Assembly: GCF_949987535.1 (NCBI RefSeq)
Contig: NW_026646030.1
Coordinates: 434,001-498,000 of the forward strand
Length of the DNA stretch: 64,000 nt
Direction: 5' to 3'
Source of the DNA: Balaenoptera acutorostrata
Taxonomy: Eukaryota; Chordata; Mammalia; Artiodactyla; Balaenopteridae
In this document: positions 1 through 12,636 of the stretch, piece by piece
Layout of the letters: each line of letters starts with the position of its first letter
Position numbering within the stretch: position 1 is the first letter of the stretch
The notes under the pieces: generated by a model
Database searches by the model: none
What the model was told of the DNA's origin: nothing
What the model saw: the letters and a program-made list of their open reading frames with translations, nothing else
Position numbers and translations under genes: made by a program

Positions 1-247
1 GCCTGAAGCAATCCTGCACTTTTGCGGCCAGCTCCCAAAAAAGCGACTGGAAAAATGGAGCTCAGGGGCACTGCAATTCACAAACCTGCAGAGTTATAAA
101 TGATAACTCTCGTCCACAAATATATTGAGGGAAGGCAACGAAGAGGCTTTGAAAGCAAGGCAGAATTGCAGGAAACAGATTTCAGGAGGTAGATTCGAAT
201 CGCCTTGAAAGCACATGAAAAGCGGCAAAACGTGGACAATGATGCCC

Positions 248-319
248 TTGGCCAAAAAGGGCGTATGCGTTTTTTCCTGAATTTATTCAGGAAAAAACGC
301 ATATGCCCTTTTTGGCCAA
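248..319. repeat. 72-bp palindrome, monomer 1
   Basis: Two arm mismatches: A to T at 283 in the centre, and C to T at 304, a CpG-type change. Confidence 0.95.
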
Positions 320-1999
320 CCAAGCAACCTGGAAAGGCAAATCAGCGCTCCAAAGAAGTCTCGCTTCCCAGCGGGCAAAAGGGCCATGCGGAAAAAAGTG
401 TCCAAACCAGAAATGCAGGACCGGCCATGGAGAAATGGGAGCCTTGCTACGCTGATGGGCGGGATGTAAATTGCCAACAGCCACTCTGGAGAAGTATACG
501 GTGTGTCCTGAAACATCTAAAAAACACAGCTTGGAGAGCATAGGGCACTTCCACTCATGGGCGTATAAATTGGGAAAACTAAAAATCAGCAAGACACAGG
601 CACCCCAAAGTTTAGGGCTGCTCTGTTGACAAGAACCCCCACTTCATTACACCTTAAATATCCTAGGAAGGAGAAAAGTGGATAAAGAAGTTGTGGTCCT
701 CATGTACAATGGAATATCACTCAGCCATGAACTCCACGTCATAAGGCTAGTAGCACCACGATGAGTGGATTTAGGTAGGACGATTCTAAGTCACACAGAA
801 AAAGACACTTATCATAAGATATCACTTATAGAGGGAATGTAAAAACCGCTACACTTGAACTGAATTACAAAACAGAACAGAGTCACACGTTCAGAAAACA
901 CACTATGGCTGCTGAACGGGAAAGGTGAGGTGGGGTGATTCATAGAACAAGGGTTTCAAATTAGCTCAGATACCGTTCCATAAACCCAATATGTAGTAGA
1001 CAAGACCTACTCCTTGCTCAGTGAACTGGCCTCAACACCCCCTATTCACCGCACAAGAATATATCTGACTAGTAAGAATCTTCAAACCTATGTATTGATA
1101 TCTCTCTGTAAGTGAGTCAAGGGGGTGTAAAGCGGCATAAACACAGCCGTGAAAAGCATCTAAACCCCATTATAAACATAAATAACTTTTCAAAACCTGT
1201 AAAACAAAGACAGTGAAAGAGAGAGAAATTCTTACAAAATTCGTTCAGGGGCTGTGATGCAACCTGGATTGACCATATCTAGACCCACAGCTGATTGAGA
1301 CATAAGGGTGGACACTCTTGGGGCTGAGAGGTTTGGTGAGGTTGCGTAAGCCAACGCAGACCCTTTAAAATAATACTGCATGGTACCCATCCCATGGGTC
1401 CCAAATCTCCAGGTTCAAGGGCATCTTCCTACGTCGAAAACATGCAAGAGAAACCCAGAAGATGGTACACCATGTGATCGGGAAAGGTTTCTAAAACGCA
1501 CCTCATTTCTCATCTCCTTGGGCTCTGGTTCGCCATTCCAGCCGCTTTACTAGCCATCTCCCTCCTTGGAGAATCAGCCCCTTTAACCTCCTGTTCCGTA
1601 CAGGTTGCAATTTGTCCTGAGGATGAACGGGAAGAGGAGGAACCAATGAGAGAGTAGCTCTAGGGGTTGGGACAGGCACAGGTCACTCTATTTTCCCATC
1701 AGGAAGAAGAATTAACCACAAGATCAGCCTGCCCCCCAGAACCAGAAGAGGGCCTGAAGCAATCCTGCACTTTTGCGGCCAGCTCCCAAAAAAGCGACTG
1801 GAAAAATGGAGCTCAGGGGCACTGCAATTCACAAACCTGCAGAGTTATAAATGATAACTCTCGTCCACAAATATATTGAGGGAAGGCAACGAAGAGGCTT
1901 TGAAAGCAAGGCAGAATTGCAGGAAACAGATTTCAGGAGGTAGATTTGAATCGCCTTGAAAGCACATGAAAAGCGGCAAAAACGGGGACAATGATGCCC

Positions 2000-2073
2000 T
2001 TGGCCAAAAAGGGCGTATGCGTTTTTTTTCCTGAATATATTCAGGAAAAAACGCATACGCCCTTTTTGGCCAA
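2000..2073. repeat. Palindrome, monomer 2 (74 bp)
   Basis: The left T-run has 8 bases against 6 As in the right arm, so the hairpin would carry a 2-nt bulge. This lies in the stretch of abnormal homopolymers at 1.98-2.93 kb. Spacing from monomer 1 is 1,752 bp. Confidence 0.95.
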
Positions 2074-3766
2074 CCAAGCACCTGGAAAGGCAAATCAGCG
2101 CTCCAAAGAAGTCTCGCTTCCCAGCGGGCAAAAGGGCTATGCGGAAAAAAGTGTCCAAACCAGAAATGCAGGACCGGGCCATGGAGAAAATGGGAGCCTT
2201 GCTACGCTGATGGGCGGGGATGTAAATTGCCAACAGCCACTCTGGAGAAGTGTACGGTGTGTCCTGAAACATCTAAAAAACACAGCTTGGAGAGCATAGG
2301 GCACTTCCACTCATGGGCGTATAAATTGGGAAAACTAAAAATCAGCAAGACACAGAGCACCCCAAAGTTTAGGGCTGCTCTGTTGACAAGAACCCCCCAC
2401 TTCATTACACCTTAAATATCCTAGGAAGGAGAAAAGTGGATAAAGAAGTTGTGGTCCTCATGTACAATGGAATATCACTCAGCCATGAAATCCACGTCAT
2501 AAGGCTAGTAGCACCACGATGAGTGGATTTAGGTAGGACGATTCTAAGTGAAAAAAGTCACACAGAAAAAGACACTTATCATAAGATATCACTTATAGAG
2601 GGAATGTAAAAACCGCTACACTTGAACTGAATTACAAAACAGAACAGAGTCACACGTTCAGAAAACACACTATGGCTGCTTAACGGGAAAGGTGAGGTGG
2701 GGTGATGCATAAAACAAGGGTTTCAAATTAGCTCAGATACCGTTCCATAAACCCAATATGTAGTAGACAAGACCTACTCCTTGCTCAGTGAACTGGCCTT
2801 AACACCCCCTATTCACTGCAGAAGAATATATCTGACTAGTAAGAATCTTCAAACCTATGTATTGATATCTCTCTTTATGTGAGTCAAGGGGGTGTAAAGC
2901 GGCATAAACACAGCCGTGAAAAAGCAGCTAAACCCCATTATAAACATAAATTAGTTTTCAAAACCCGTGAAGCAAAGACAGTGAAAGAGAGAGAAATTCT
3001 TACAAAATTCGTTCAGGGGCTGTGATGCAACCTGGATTGACCATATCTACACCCACAGCTGATTGAGACATAAGGGTGGACACTCTTGGGGCTGAGAGGT
3101 TTGGTGAGGTTGCGTGAACCAACGCAGACCCTTTAAAGTAATACTGCATGGTACCCATCCCATGGGTCCCAAATCTCCAGCTTGAAGGGCATCTTCCTAC
3201 GTCGAAAACATGCATGAGAAACCCAGAAGATGGTACACCGTGTGATCGGGAAAGGTTTCTAAAACGCACGTCATTTCTCATCTCCTTGTGCTCGGGTTCG
3301 CCATTCCAGCCGCTTTACTAGGCATCTCCCTCCTTGGAGAATCAGCACCTTTAAGCTCCTGTTCCGTACAGGTTGCAATTTGTCCTGAGGATGAACGGGA
3401 AGAGGGGGAACCAATGAGAGACTAGCTCTAGGGGTTGGGACAGGCACAGGTCACTCTACTTTCCCATCAGGAAGAAGAATTAACCACAAGCTCAGCCTGC
3501 CCCCCAGAACCAGAAGAGGGCCTGAAGCAATCCTGCACTTTTGCGGCCAGCTCCCAAAAAAGCGACTGGAAAAATGGAGCGCAGGGGCACTGCAATTCAC
3601 AAACCTGCAGAGTTATAAATGATAACTCTCGTCCACAAATATATTGAGGGAAGGCAACGAAGAGGCTTTGAAAGCAAGGCAGAATTGCAGGAAACAGATT
3701 TCAGGAGGTAGATTCGAATCGCCTTGAAAGCACATGAAAAGCGGCAAAACGTGGACAATGATGCCC

Positions 3767-3838
3767 TTGGCCAAAAAGGGCGTATGCGTTTTTTCCTGAA
3801 TATATTCAGGAAAAAACGCATACGCCCTTTTTGGCCAA
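3767..3838. repeat. 72-bp perfect palindrome, monomer 3 (type copy)
   Basis: The left arm 3767-3802 is the exact reverse complement of the right arm 3803-3838, with no spacer. The arms start TTGGCCAAAAAGGGC and meet at CCTGAATATATTCAGG. The bases outside (CCC on the left, CCAAGC on the right) no longer pair. The right edge coincides with the start of L1 homology. Confidence 0.98.
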
Positions 3839-4712
3839 CCAAGCAACCTGGAAAGGCAAATCAGCACTCCAAAGAAGTCTCGCTTCCCAGCGGGCAAAAG
3901 GGCCATGCGGAAAAAAGTGTCCAAACCAGAAATGCAGGACCGGCCATGGAGAAAGGGGAGCCTTGCTACGCTGATGGGCGGGATGTAAATTGCCAACAGC
4001 CACTCTGGAGAAGTGTACGGTGTGTCCTGAAACATCTAAAAAACACAGCTTGGAGAGCATAGGGCACTTCCACTCATGGGCGTATAAATTGGGAAAACTA
4101 AAAATCAGCAAGACACAGGCACCCCAAAGTTTAGGGCTGCTCTGTTGACAAGAACCCCCACTTCATTACACCTTAAATATCCTAGGAAGGAGAAAAGTGG
4201 ATAAAGAAGTTGTGGTCCTCATGTACAATGGAATATCACTCAGCCATGAAATCCACGTCATAAGGCTAGTAGCACCACGATGAGTGGATTTAGGTAGGAC
4301 GATTCTAAGTGAAAAAAGTCACACAGAAAAAGACACTTATCATAAGATATCACTTATAGAGGGAATGTAAAAACCGCTACACTTGAACTGAATTACAAAA
4401 CAGAACAGAGTCACACGTTCAGAAAACACACTATGGCTGCTTAACGGGAAAGGTGAGGTGGGGTGATGCATAAAACAAGGGTTTCAAATTAGCTCAGATA
4501 CCGTTCCATAAACCCAATATGTAGTAGACAAGACCTACTCCTTGCTCAGTGAACTGGCCTTAACACCCCCTATTCACTGCAGAAGAATATATCTGACTAG
4601 TAAGAATCTTCAAACCTATGTATTGATATCTCTCTTTATGTGAGTCAAGGGGGTGTAAAGCGGCATAAACACAGCCGTGAAAAGCAGCTAAACCCCATTA
4701 TAAACATAAATT
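3839..4712 (+). mobile_element. L1-derived part of the monomer (type example, monomer 3)
   Basis: From the right edge of the palindrome to about 4,712 the monomer follows the end of L1 ORF2 and the 3'UTR in order. Anchors shared with the in-window L1s are: a GCAAATCA block after GGAAA; AAATGCAGGA against AAATGCTGGA; GATGTAAATTG against AATGTAAATTG; GCCACTCTGGAGAA against GCCACTAGGGAGAA; TGGATAAAGAAGTTGTGG against TGGATAAAGAAGATGTGG; then CAATGGAATATCACTCAGCC and GATATCACTTATAGAGGGAA. The segment ends near the AATAAA-like end of L1. Every monomer has the same segment. Divergence is too high for the ORF2 frame to survive. Confidence 0.85.
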
Positions 4713-5526
4713 ACTTTTCAAAACCCGTGAAACAAAGACAGTGAAAGAGAGAGAAATTCTTACAAAATTCGTTCAGGGGCTGTGATGCAACCTGGATTGA
4801 CCATATCTACACCCACAGCTGATTGAGACATAAGGGTGGACACTCTTGGGGCTGAGAGTTTTGGTGAGGTTGTGTGAGCCAACGCAGACCCTTTAAAGTA
4901 ATACTGCATGGTACCCATCCCATGGGTCCCAAATCTCCAGCTTGAAGGGCATCTTCCTACGTCGAAAACATGCATGAGAAACCCAGAAGATGGTACACCG
5001 TGTGATCGGGAAAGGTTTCTAAAACGCACCTCATTTCTCATCTCCTTGTGCTCGGGTTCGCCATTCCAGCCGCTTTACTAGCCATCTCCCTCCTTGGATA
5101 ATCAGCACCTTTAAGCTCCTGTTCCGTACAGGTTGCAATTTGTCCTGAGGATGAACGGGAAGAGGGGGAACCAATGAGAGACTAGCTCTAGGGGTTGGGA
5201 CAGGCACAGGTCACTCTATTTTCCCATCAGGAAGAAGAATGAACCACAAGCTCAGCCTGCCCCCCAGAACCAGAAGAGGGCCTGAAGCAATCCTGCACTT
5301 TTGCGGCCAGCTCCCAAAAAAGCGACTGGAAAAATGGAGCGCAGGGGCACTGCAATTCACAAACCTGCAGAGTTATAAATGATAACTCTCGTCCACAAAT
5401 ATATTGAGGGAAGGCAACGAAGAGGCTTTGAAAGCAAGGCAGAATTGCAGGAAACAGATTTCAGGAGGTAGATTCGAATCGCCTTGAAAGCACATGAAAA
5501 GCGGCAAAACGTGGACAATGATGCCC
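4713..5526. repeat. Non-L1 part of the monomer (type example, monomer 3)
   Basis: About 814 bp between the end of the L1 homology and the next palindrome. It includes the landmarks GAAAGAGAGAGAAATTC, ATGGTACCCATCCCATGGG (itself a near-palindrome), GATGAACGGGAAGAGG and ACCAATGAGAGACTAG. I do not recognise its source. Composition and layout would suit an old LTR or other repeat, but no diagnostic motif was seen. No convincing protein is encoded; the short frames present differ in length from monomer to monomer. Confidence 0.6.
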
Positions 5527-5598
5527 TTGGCCAAAAAGGGCGTATGCGTTTTTTCCTGAATATATTCAGGAAAAAACGCATACGCCCTTTTTGGCCAA
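5527..5598. repeat. 72-bp perfect palindrome, monomer 4
   Basis: Identical to the copy at 3,767, spaced exactly 1,760 bp from it. Confidence 0.98.
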
Positions 5599-7286
5599 CC
5601 AAGCAACCTGGAAAGGCAAATCAGCGCTCCAAAGAAGTCTCGCTTCCCAGCGGGCAAAAGGGCCATGCGGAAAAAAGGGTCCAAACCAGAAATGCAGGAC
5701 CAGCCATGGAGAAAGGGGAGCCTTGCTACGCTGATGGGCGGGATGTAAATTGCCAACAGCCACTCTGGAGAAGTGTACGGTGTGTCCTGAAACATCTAAA
5801 AAACACAGCTTGGAGAGCATAGGGCACTTCCACTCATGGGCGTATAAATTGGGAAAACTAAAAATCAGCAAGACACAGGCACCCCAAAGTTTAGGGCTGC
5901 TCTGTTGACAAGAACCCCCACTTCATTACACCTTAAATATCCTAGGAAGGAGAAAAGTGGATAAAGAAGTTGTGGTCCTCATGTACAATGGAATATCACT
6001 CAGCCATGAAATCCACGTCATAAGGCTAGTAGCACCACGATGAGTGGATTTAGGGAGGACGATTCTAAGTGAAAAAAGTCACACAGAAAAAGACACTTAT
6101 CATAAGATATCACTTATAGAGGGAATGTAAAAACCGCTACACTTGAACTGAATTACAAAACAGAACAGAGTCACACGTTCAGAAAACACACTATGGCTGC
6201 TTAACGGGAAAGGTGAGGTAGGGTGATGCATAAAACAAGGGTTTCAAATTAGCTCAGATACCGTTCCATAAACCCAATATGTAGTAGACAAGACCTACTC
6301 CTTGCTCAGTGAACTGGCCTTAACACCCCCTATTCACTGCACAAGAATATATCTGACTAGTAAGAATCTTCAAACCTATGTATTGATATCTCTCTTTATG
6401 TGAGTCAAGGGGGTGTAAAGCGGCATAAACACAGCCGTGAAAAGCAGCTAAACCCCATTATAAACATAAATTACTTTTCAAAACCCGTGAAACAAAGACA
6501 GTGAAAGAGAGAGAAATTCTTACAAAATTCGTTCAGGGGCTGTGATGCAACCTGGATTGACCATATCTACACCCACAGCTGATTGAGACATAAGGGTGGA
6601 CACTCTTGGGGCTGAGAGGTTTGGTGAGGTTGCGTGAACCAACGCAGACCCTTTAAAGTAATACTGCATGGTACCCATCCCATGGGTCCCAAATCTCCAG
6701 GGTCAAGGGCATCTTCCTACCTCGAAAACATGCATGAGAAACCCAGAAGATGGTACACCGTGTGATCGGGAAAGGTTTCTAAAACGCACCTCATTTCTCA
6801 TCTCCTTGTGCTCGGGTTCTCCATTCCAGCCGCTTTACTAGGCATCTCCCTCCTTGGAGAATCAGCACCTTTAAGCTCCTGTTCCGTACAGGTTGCAATT
6901 TGTCCTGAGGATGAACGGGAAGAGGGGGAACCAATGAGAGACTAGCTCTAGGGGTTGGGACAGGCACAGGTCACTCTATTTTCCCATCAGTAAGAAGAAT
7001 TAACCACAAGCTCAGCCTGCCCCCCAGAACCAGAAGAGGGCCTGAAGCAATCCTGCACTTTTGCGGCCAGCTCCCAAAAAAGCGACTGGAAAAATGGAGC
7101 TCAGGGGCACTGCAATTCACAAACCTGCAGAGTTATAAATGATAACTCTCGTCCACAAATATATTGAGGGAAGGCAACGAAGAGGCTTTGAAAGCAAGGC
7201 AGAATTGCAGGAAACAGATTTCAGGAGGTAGATTCGAATCGCCTTGAAAGCACATGAAAAGCGGCAAAACGTGGACAATGATGCCC

Positions 7287-7358
7287 TTGGCCAAAAAGGG
7301 CGTATGCGTTTTTTCCTGAATATATTCAGGAAAAAACGCATACGCCCTTTTTGGCCAA
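7287..7358. repeat. 72-bp perfect palindrome, monomer 5
   Basis: Identical to the copy at 3,767. Spacing 1,760 bp. Confidence 0.98.
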
Positions 7359-9045
7359 CCAAGCAACCTGGAAAGGCAAATCAGCGCTCCAAAGAAGTCT
7401 GGCTTCCCAGCGGGCAAAAGGGCCATGCGGAAAAAAGTGTCCAAACCAGAAATGCAGGACCGGCCATGGAGAAATGGGAGCCTTGCTACGCTGATGGGCG
7501 GGATGTAAATTGCCAACAGCCACTCTGGAGAAGTGTACGGTGTGTCCTGAAACATCTAAAAAACACAGCTTGGAGAGCATAGGGCACTTCCACTCATGGG
7601 CGTATAAATTGGGAAAACTAAAAATCAGCAAGACACAGGCACCCCAAAGTTTAGGGCTGCTCTGTTGACAAGAACCCCCACTTCATTACACCTTAAATAT
7701 CCTAGGAAGGAGAAAAGTGGATAAAGAAGTTGTGGTCCTCATGTACAATGGAATATCACTCAGCCATGAAATCCACGTCATAAGGCTAGTAGCACCACGA
7801 TGAGTGGATTTAGGTAGGACGATTCTAAGTGAAAAAAGTCACACAGAAAAAGACACTTATCATAAGATATCACTTATAGAGGGAATGTAAAAACCGCTAC
7901 ACTTGAACTGAATTACAAAACAGAACAGAGTCACACGTTCAGAAAACACACTATGGCTGCTTAACGGGAAAGGTGAGGTGGGGTGATGCATAAAACAAGG
8001 GTTTCAAATTAGCTCAGATACCGTTCCATAAACCCAATATGTAGTAGACAAGACCTCCTCCTTGCTCAGTGAACTGGCCTTAACACCCCCTATTCACTGC
8101 ACAAGAATATATCTGACTAGTAAGAATCTTCAAACCTATGTATTGATATCTCTCTGTAAGTGAGTCAAGGGGGTGTAAAGCGGCATAAACACAGCCGTGA
8201 AAAGCAGCTAAACCCCATTATAAACATAAATTACTTTTCAAAACCCGTGAAACAAAGACAGTGAAAGAGAGAGAAATTCTTACAAAATTCGTTCAGGGGC
8301 TGTGATGCAACCTGGATTGACCATATCTAGACCCACAGCTGATTGAGACATAAGGGTGGACACTCGTGGGGCTGAGAGGTTTGGTGAGGTTGCGTGACCC
8401 AACACAGACCCTTTAAAGTAATACTGCATGGTACCCATCCCATGGGTCCCAAATCTCCAGGTTCAAGGGCATCTTCCTACGTCGAAAACATGCATGAGAA
8501 ACCCAGAAGATGGTACACCGTGTGATCGGGAAAGGTTTCTAAAACGCACCTCATTTCTCATCTCCTTGTGCTCGGGTTCTCCATTCCAGCCGCTTTACTA
8601 GCCATCTCCCTCCTTGGAGAATCAGCACCTTTAACCTCCTGTTCCGTACAGGTTGCAATTTGTCCTGAGGATGAACGGGAAGAGGGGGAACCAATGAGAG
8701 ACTAGCTCTAGGTGTTGGGACAGTCACATGTCACTCTATTTTAACATCAGGAAGAGAATTAACCGCAAGCTCAGCCTGCTCCCCAGAACCAGAAGAGGGC
8801 CTGAAGCAATCCTGCACTTTTGCGGCCAGCTCCCAAAAACGTGAGTTGAAAAATGGAGCTCAGGGGCACTGCAATTCACAAACCTGCAGAGTTATAAATG
8901 ATAACTCTCATCCACAAATATATTTAGTGAAGGCAACAAAGAGGATTTGAAAGCAAGGCAGAATTGCAGGAAACAGATTTCAGGAGTTAGATTCGAATCG
9001 CCTTGAAAGCACATGAAAAGCGGCAAAACGTGGACAATGATGCCC

Positions 9046-9117
9046 TTGGCCAAAAAGTGCGTATGCGTTTTTCCTGAATATATTCAGGAAAAAAACGCAT
9101 ACGCCCTTTTTGGCCAA
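9046..9117. repeat. Palindrome, monomer 6 (imperfect)
   Basis: The left arm has AAGTGCG for AAGGGCG. The left T-run is 5 and the right A-run is 7, so the length is kept but the arms are unequal. Confidence 0.95.
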
Positions 9118-10804
9118 CCAAGCAACCTGGAAAGGCAAATCAGTGCTCCAAAGAAGACTTGCTTCCCAGCCAGCAAAAGGGCCATGCGGAAAAAAGTGTC
9201 CAAACCAGAAATGCAGGACCGGCCATGGAGAAATGGGAGCCTTGCTACACTGAGGGGCGGGATGTAAATTGCCAACAGCCACTCTGGAGAAGTGTACGTT
9301 GTGTCCTGAAGCATCTAAAAATTACAGCTTAGAGAGCATAGGGCACTTCCACTCATGGGCGTATAAATTGGGAAAACTAAAAATCAGCAAGACACAGGCA
9401 CCCCAAAGTTTAGGGCTGCTCTGTTGACAAGAACCCCCACTTCATTACACCTTAAATATCCTAGGAAAGAGAAAAATGGATAAAGAAGTTGTGGTCCTCA
9501 TGTACAATGGAATATCACTCAGCCATGAAATCAACGTCATAAGGCTAGTAGCAGCACGATGAGTGGATTTAGGTACGACGATTCTAAGTGAAATAAGTCA
9601 CACAGAAAAAGACACTTATCATAAGATATCACTTCTAGAGGGAATGTAAAAACCGCTACACTTGAACTGAATTACAAAACAGACCAGAGTCACACGTTTA
9701 GAAAACACACTATGGCTGCTGAACGGGAAAGGTGAGGTGGGGTGATGCATAAAGCAAGGGTTTCAAATTAGCTCAGATACCGTTCCATAAACCCAATATG
9801 TAATAGACAAGACCTACTCCTTGCTCAGTGAACTGGACTCAACATCCCCTATTCACCGCACAAGAATATATGGACTAGTAAGAATCTTCAAACCTATGTA
9901 TTGATATCTCTCTGTAAATGAGTCAAGGGGGTGTAAAGGGGCATAAACACAGCCGTGAAAAGCAGCTAAACCCCATTATACAAAGAAATTACTTTTCAAA
10001 ACCCGTGAAACAAAGACTGTGAAAGAGAGAGAAATTCTTACAAAATTCGTTCAGGGGCTGTGATGCAACCTGGATTGACCATATCTACACCCACAGCTGA
10101 TTGAGACATAAGGGTGGACACTCTTGGGGCTGAGAGGTTTGGTGAGGTTGGGTGAGCCAACACAGACCCTTTAAAGTAATACTGCATGGTACCCATCCCA
10201 TGGGTCCCAAATCTCCAGGTTCAAGGGCATCTTCCTACATCGAAAACATGCATGAGAAACCCAGAAGATGGTACACCATGTGATCGGGAAAGGATTCTGA
10301 AACGCACCTCATTTCTCATCTCCTTGTGCTCGGGTTCGCCATTCCAGCCTCTTTACTAGCCATCTCCCTCCTTGGAGAATCAGCACCTTTAACCTCCTGT
10401 TCCGTACAGGTTGCAATTTGTCCTGAGGATGAACGGGAAGAGGGGGAACCAATGAGAGACTAGCTCTAGGTGTTGGGACAGGCACAGGTCACTCTATTTT
10501 CCCATCAGGAAGAAGAATTAACCACAGTCTCAGCCTGCCCTCCGGAACCAGAAGAGGGCCTGAAACAATCCTGCGCCTTTGATGCCAGGTCCCTAAAAAG
10601 CGACTTGAAAAATGGAGTTGAGGGGCACTGCAATTCACAAACCTGCATAGTTATAAATGATAACTCTCGTCCAGAAATATATTGAGGGAAGGCAACGAAG
10701 GGGATTTGAAAGCAAGGCAGAATTGCAGGAAACAGATTTCAGGAGGTAGATTCGAATCGCCTTGAAAGCACATGAAAAGTGGCAAAACGTGGACAATGAT
10801 GCCC

Positions 10805-10876
10805 TTGGCCAAAAAGGGCGTATGCGTTTTTTCCTGAATATATTCAGGAAAAAACGCATACGCCCTTTTTGGCCAA
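10805..10876. repeat. 72-bp perfect palindrome, monomer 7
   Basis: All 36 arm pairs match. Confidence 0.98.
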
Positions 10877-12564
10877 CCAAGCAACCTGGAAAGGCAAATC
10901 AGCGCTCCAAAGAAGTCTCGCTTCCCAGCGGGCAAAAGGGCCATGCGGAAAAAAGTGTCCAAACCAGAAATGCAGGACCGGCCATGGAGAAATGGGAGCC
11001 TTGCTACGCTGATGGGCGGGATGTAAATTGCCAACAGCCACTCTGGAGAAGTGTACGGTGCGTCCTGAAACATCTAAAAAACACAGCTTGGAGAGCATAG
11101 GGCACTTCCACTCATGGGCGTATAAATTGGGAAAACTAAAAATCAGCAAGACACAGGCACCCCAAAGTTTAGGGCTGCTCTGTTGACAAGAACCCCCACT
11201 TCATTACACCTTAAATATCCTAGGAAAGAGAAAAGTGGGTAACGAAGTTGTGGTCCTCATGTACAATGGAATATCACTCAGCCATGAAATCCACGTCATA
11301 AGGCTAGTAGCAGCACGATGAGTGGATTAAGGTTCGACGATTCTAAGTGAAATAAGTCACACAGAAAAAGACACTTATCATAAGATATCACTTATAGAGG
11401 GAATGTATAAACCGCTACACTTGAACTGAATTACAAAACAGACCATAATCACACGTTTAGAAAACACACTATGGCTGCTGAACGGGAAAGGTGAGGTGGG
11501 GTGATGCATAAAGCAAGGGTTTCAAATTTTCTCAGATACCGTTCCATAAACCCAATATGTACTAGACAAGACCTACTCCTTGCTCAGTGAAGTGGACTCA
11601 ACATCCCCTATTCATCGCACAAGAATATATCTGACTAGTAAGAATCTTCAAACCTATGTATTGATATCTCTCTGTAAGTGAGTCAAGGGGGTGTAAAGCG
11701 GCATAAACACAGCCGTGAAAAGCAGCTAAACCCCATTATAAAAATAAATTACTTTTCAAAACCTGTGAAACAAAGACAGTGAAAGAGAGAGAAATTCTTA
11801 CAAAATTCGTTCAGGGGCTGTGATGCAACCTGGATTGACCATATCTACACCCACAGCTGATTGAGACATAAGGGTGGACACTCTTGGGGCTGAGAGGTTT
11901 GGTGAGGTTGGGTGAGCCAACACAGACCCTTTAAAGTAATACTGCATGGTACCCATCCCATGGGTCCCAAATCTCCAGGTTCAAGGGCATCTTCCTACAT
12001 CGAAAACATGCATGAGAAACCCAGAAGATGGTACACCGTGTGATCGGGAAAGGTTTCTAAAACGCACCTCATTTCTCATCTCCTTGTGCTCGGGTTCGCC
12101 ATTCCAGCCTCTTTACTAGCCATCTCCCTCCTTGGAGAATCAGCACCTTTAACCTCCTGTTCCGTACAGGTTGCAATTTGTCCTGAGGATGAACGGGAAG
12201 AGGGGGAACCAATGAGAGACTAGCTCTAGGTGTTGGGACAGGCACAGGTCACTCTATTTTCCCATCAGGAAGAAGAATTAACCACAGTCTCAGCCTGCCC
12301 TCCGGAACCAGAAGAGGGCCTGAAACAATCCTGCGCCTTTGATGCCAGGTCCCTAAAAAGCGACTTGAAAAATGGAGTTGAGGGGCACTGCAATTCGCAA
12401 ACCTGCATAGTTATAAATGATAACTCTCGTCCAGAAATATATTGAGGGAAGGCAACGAAGGGGATTTGAAAGCAAGGCAGAATTGCAGGAAACAGATTTC
12501 AGGAGGTAGATTCGAATTGCCTTGAAAGCACATGAAAAGTGGCAAAACGTGGACAATGATGCCC

Positions 12565-12636
12565 TTGGCCAAAAAGGGCGTATGCGTTTTTTCCTGAATA
12601 TATTCAGGAAAAAACGCATACGCCCTTTTTGGCCAA
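12565..12636. repeat. 72-bp perfect palindrome, monomer 8
   Basis: All 36 arm pairs match. Spacing 1,760 bp from monomer 7. Confidence 0.98.

Larger units (their letters stand above)
248..8804 (+). repeat. Homogenised monomer subfamily, monomers 1-5
   Basis: Monomers 3, 4 and 5 are exactly 1,760 bp apart and differ at only scattered bases. They share subfamily marks absent further right: GGTAGGACGATTCTAAG rather than GGTACGACG, and the GTGAAAAAAGTCAC form rather than GTGAAATAAGTCAC. Monomers 1 and 2 belong to the same group but carry private length changes. This is the pattern expected from recent local amplification. Confidence 0.8.

Noticed and set aside
3613..4111. Recurrent ORFs of 81, 101, 112 and 140 codons around every palindrome, on both strands
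   Set aside because: They read through the palindrome, so the two strands give similar peptides, and they come and go with single indels between monomers. There is no domain, and their lengths track the repeat, not selection.
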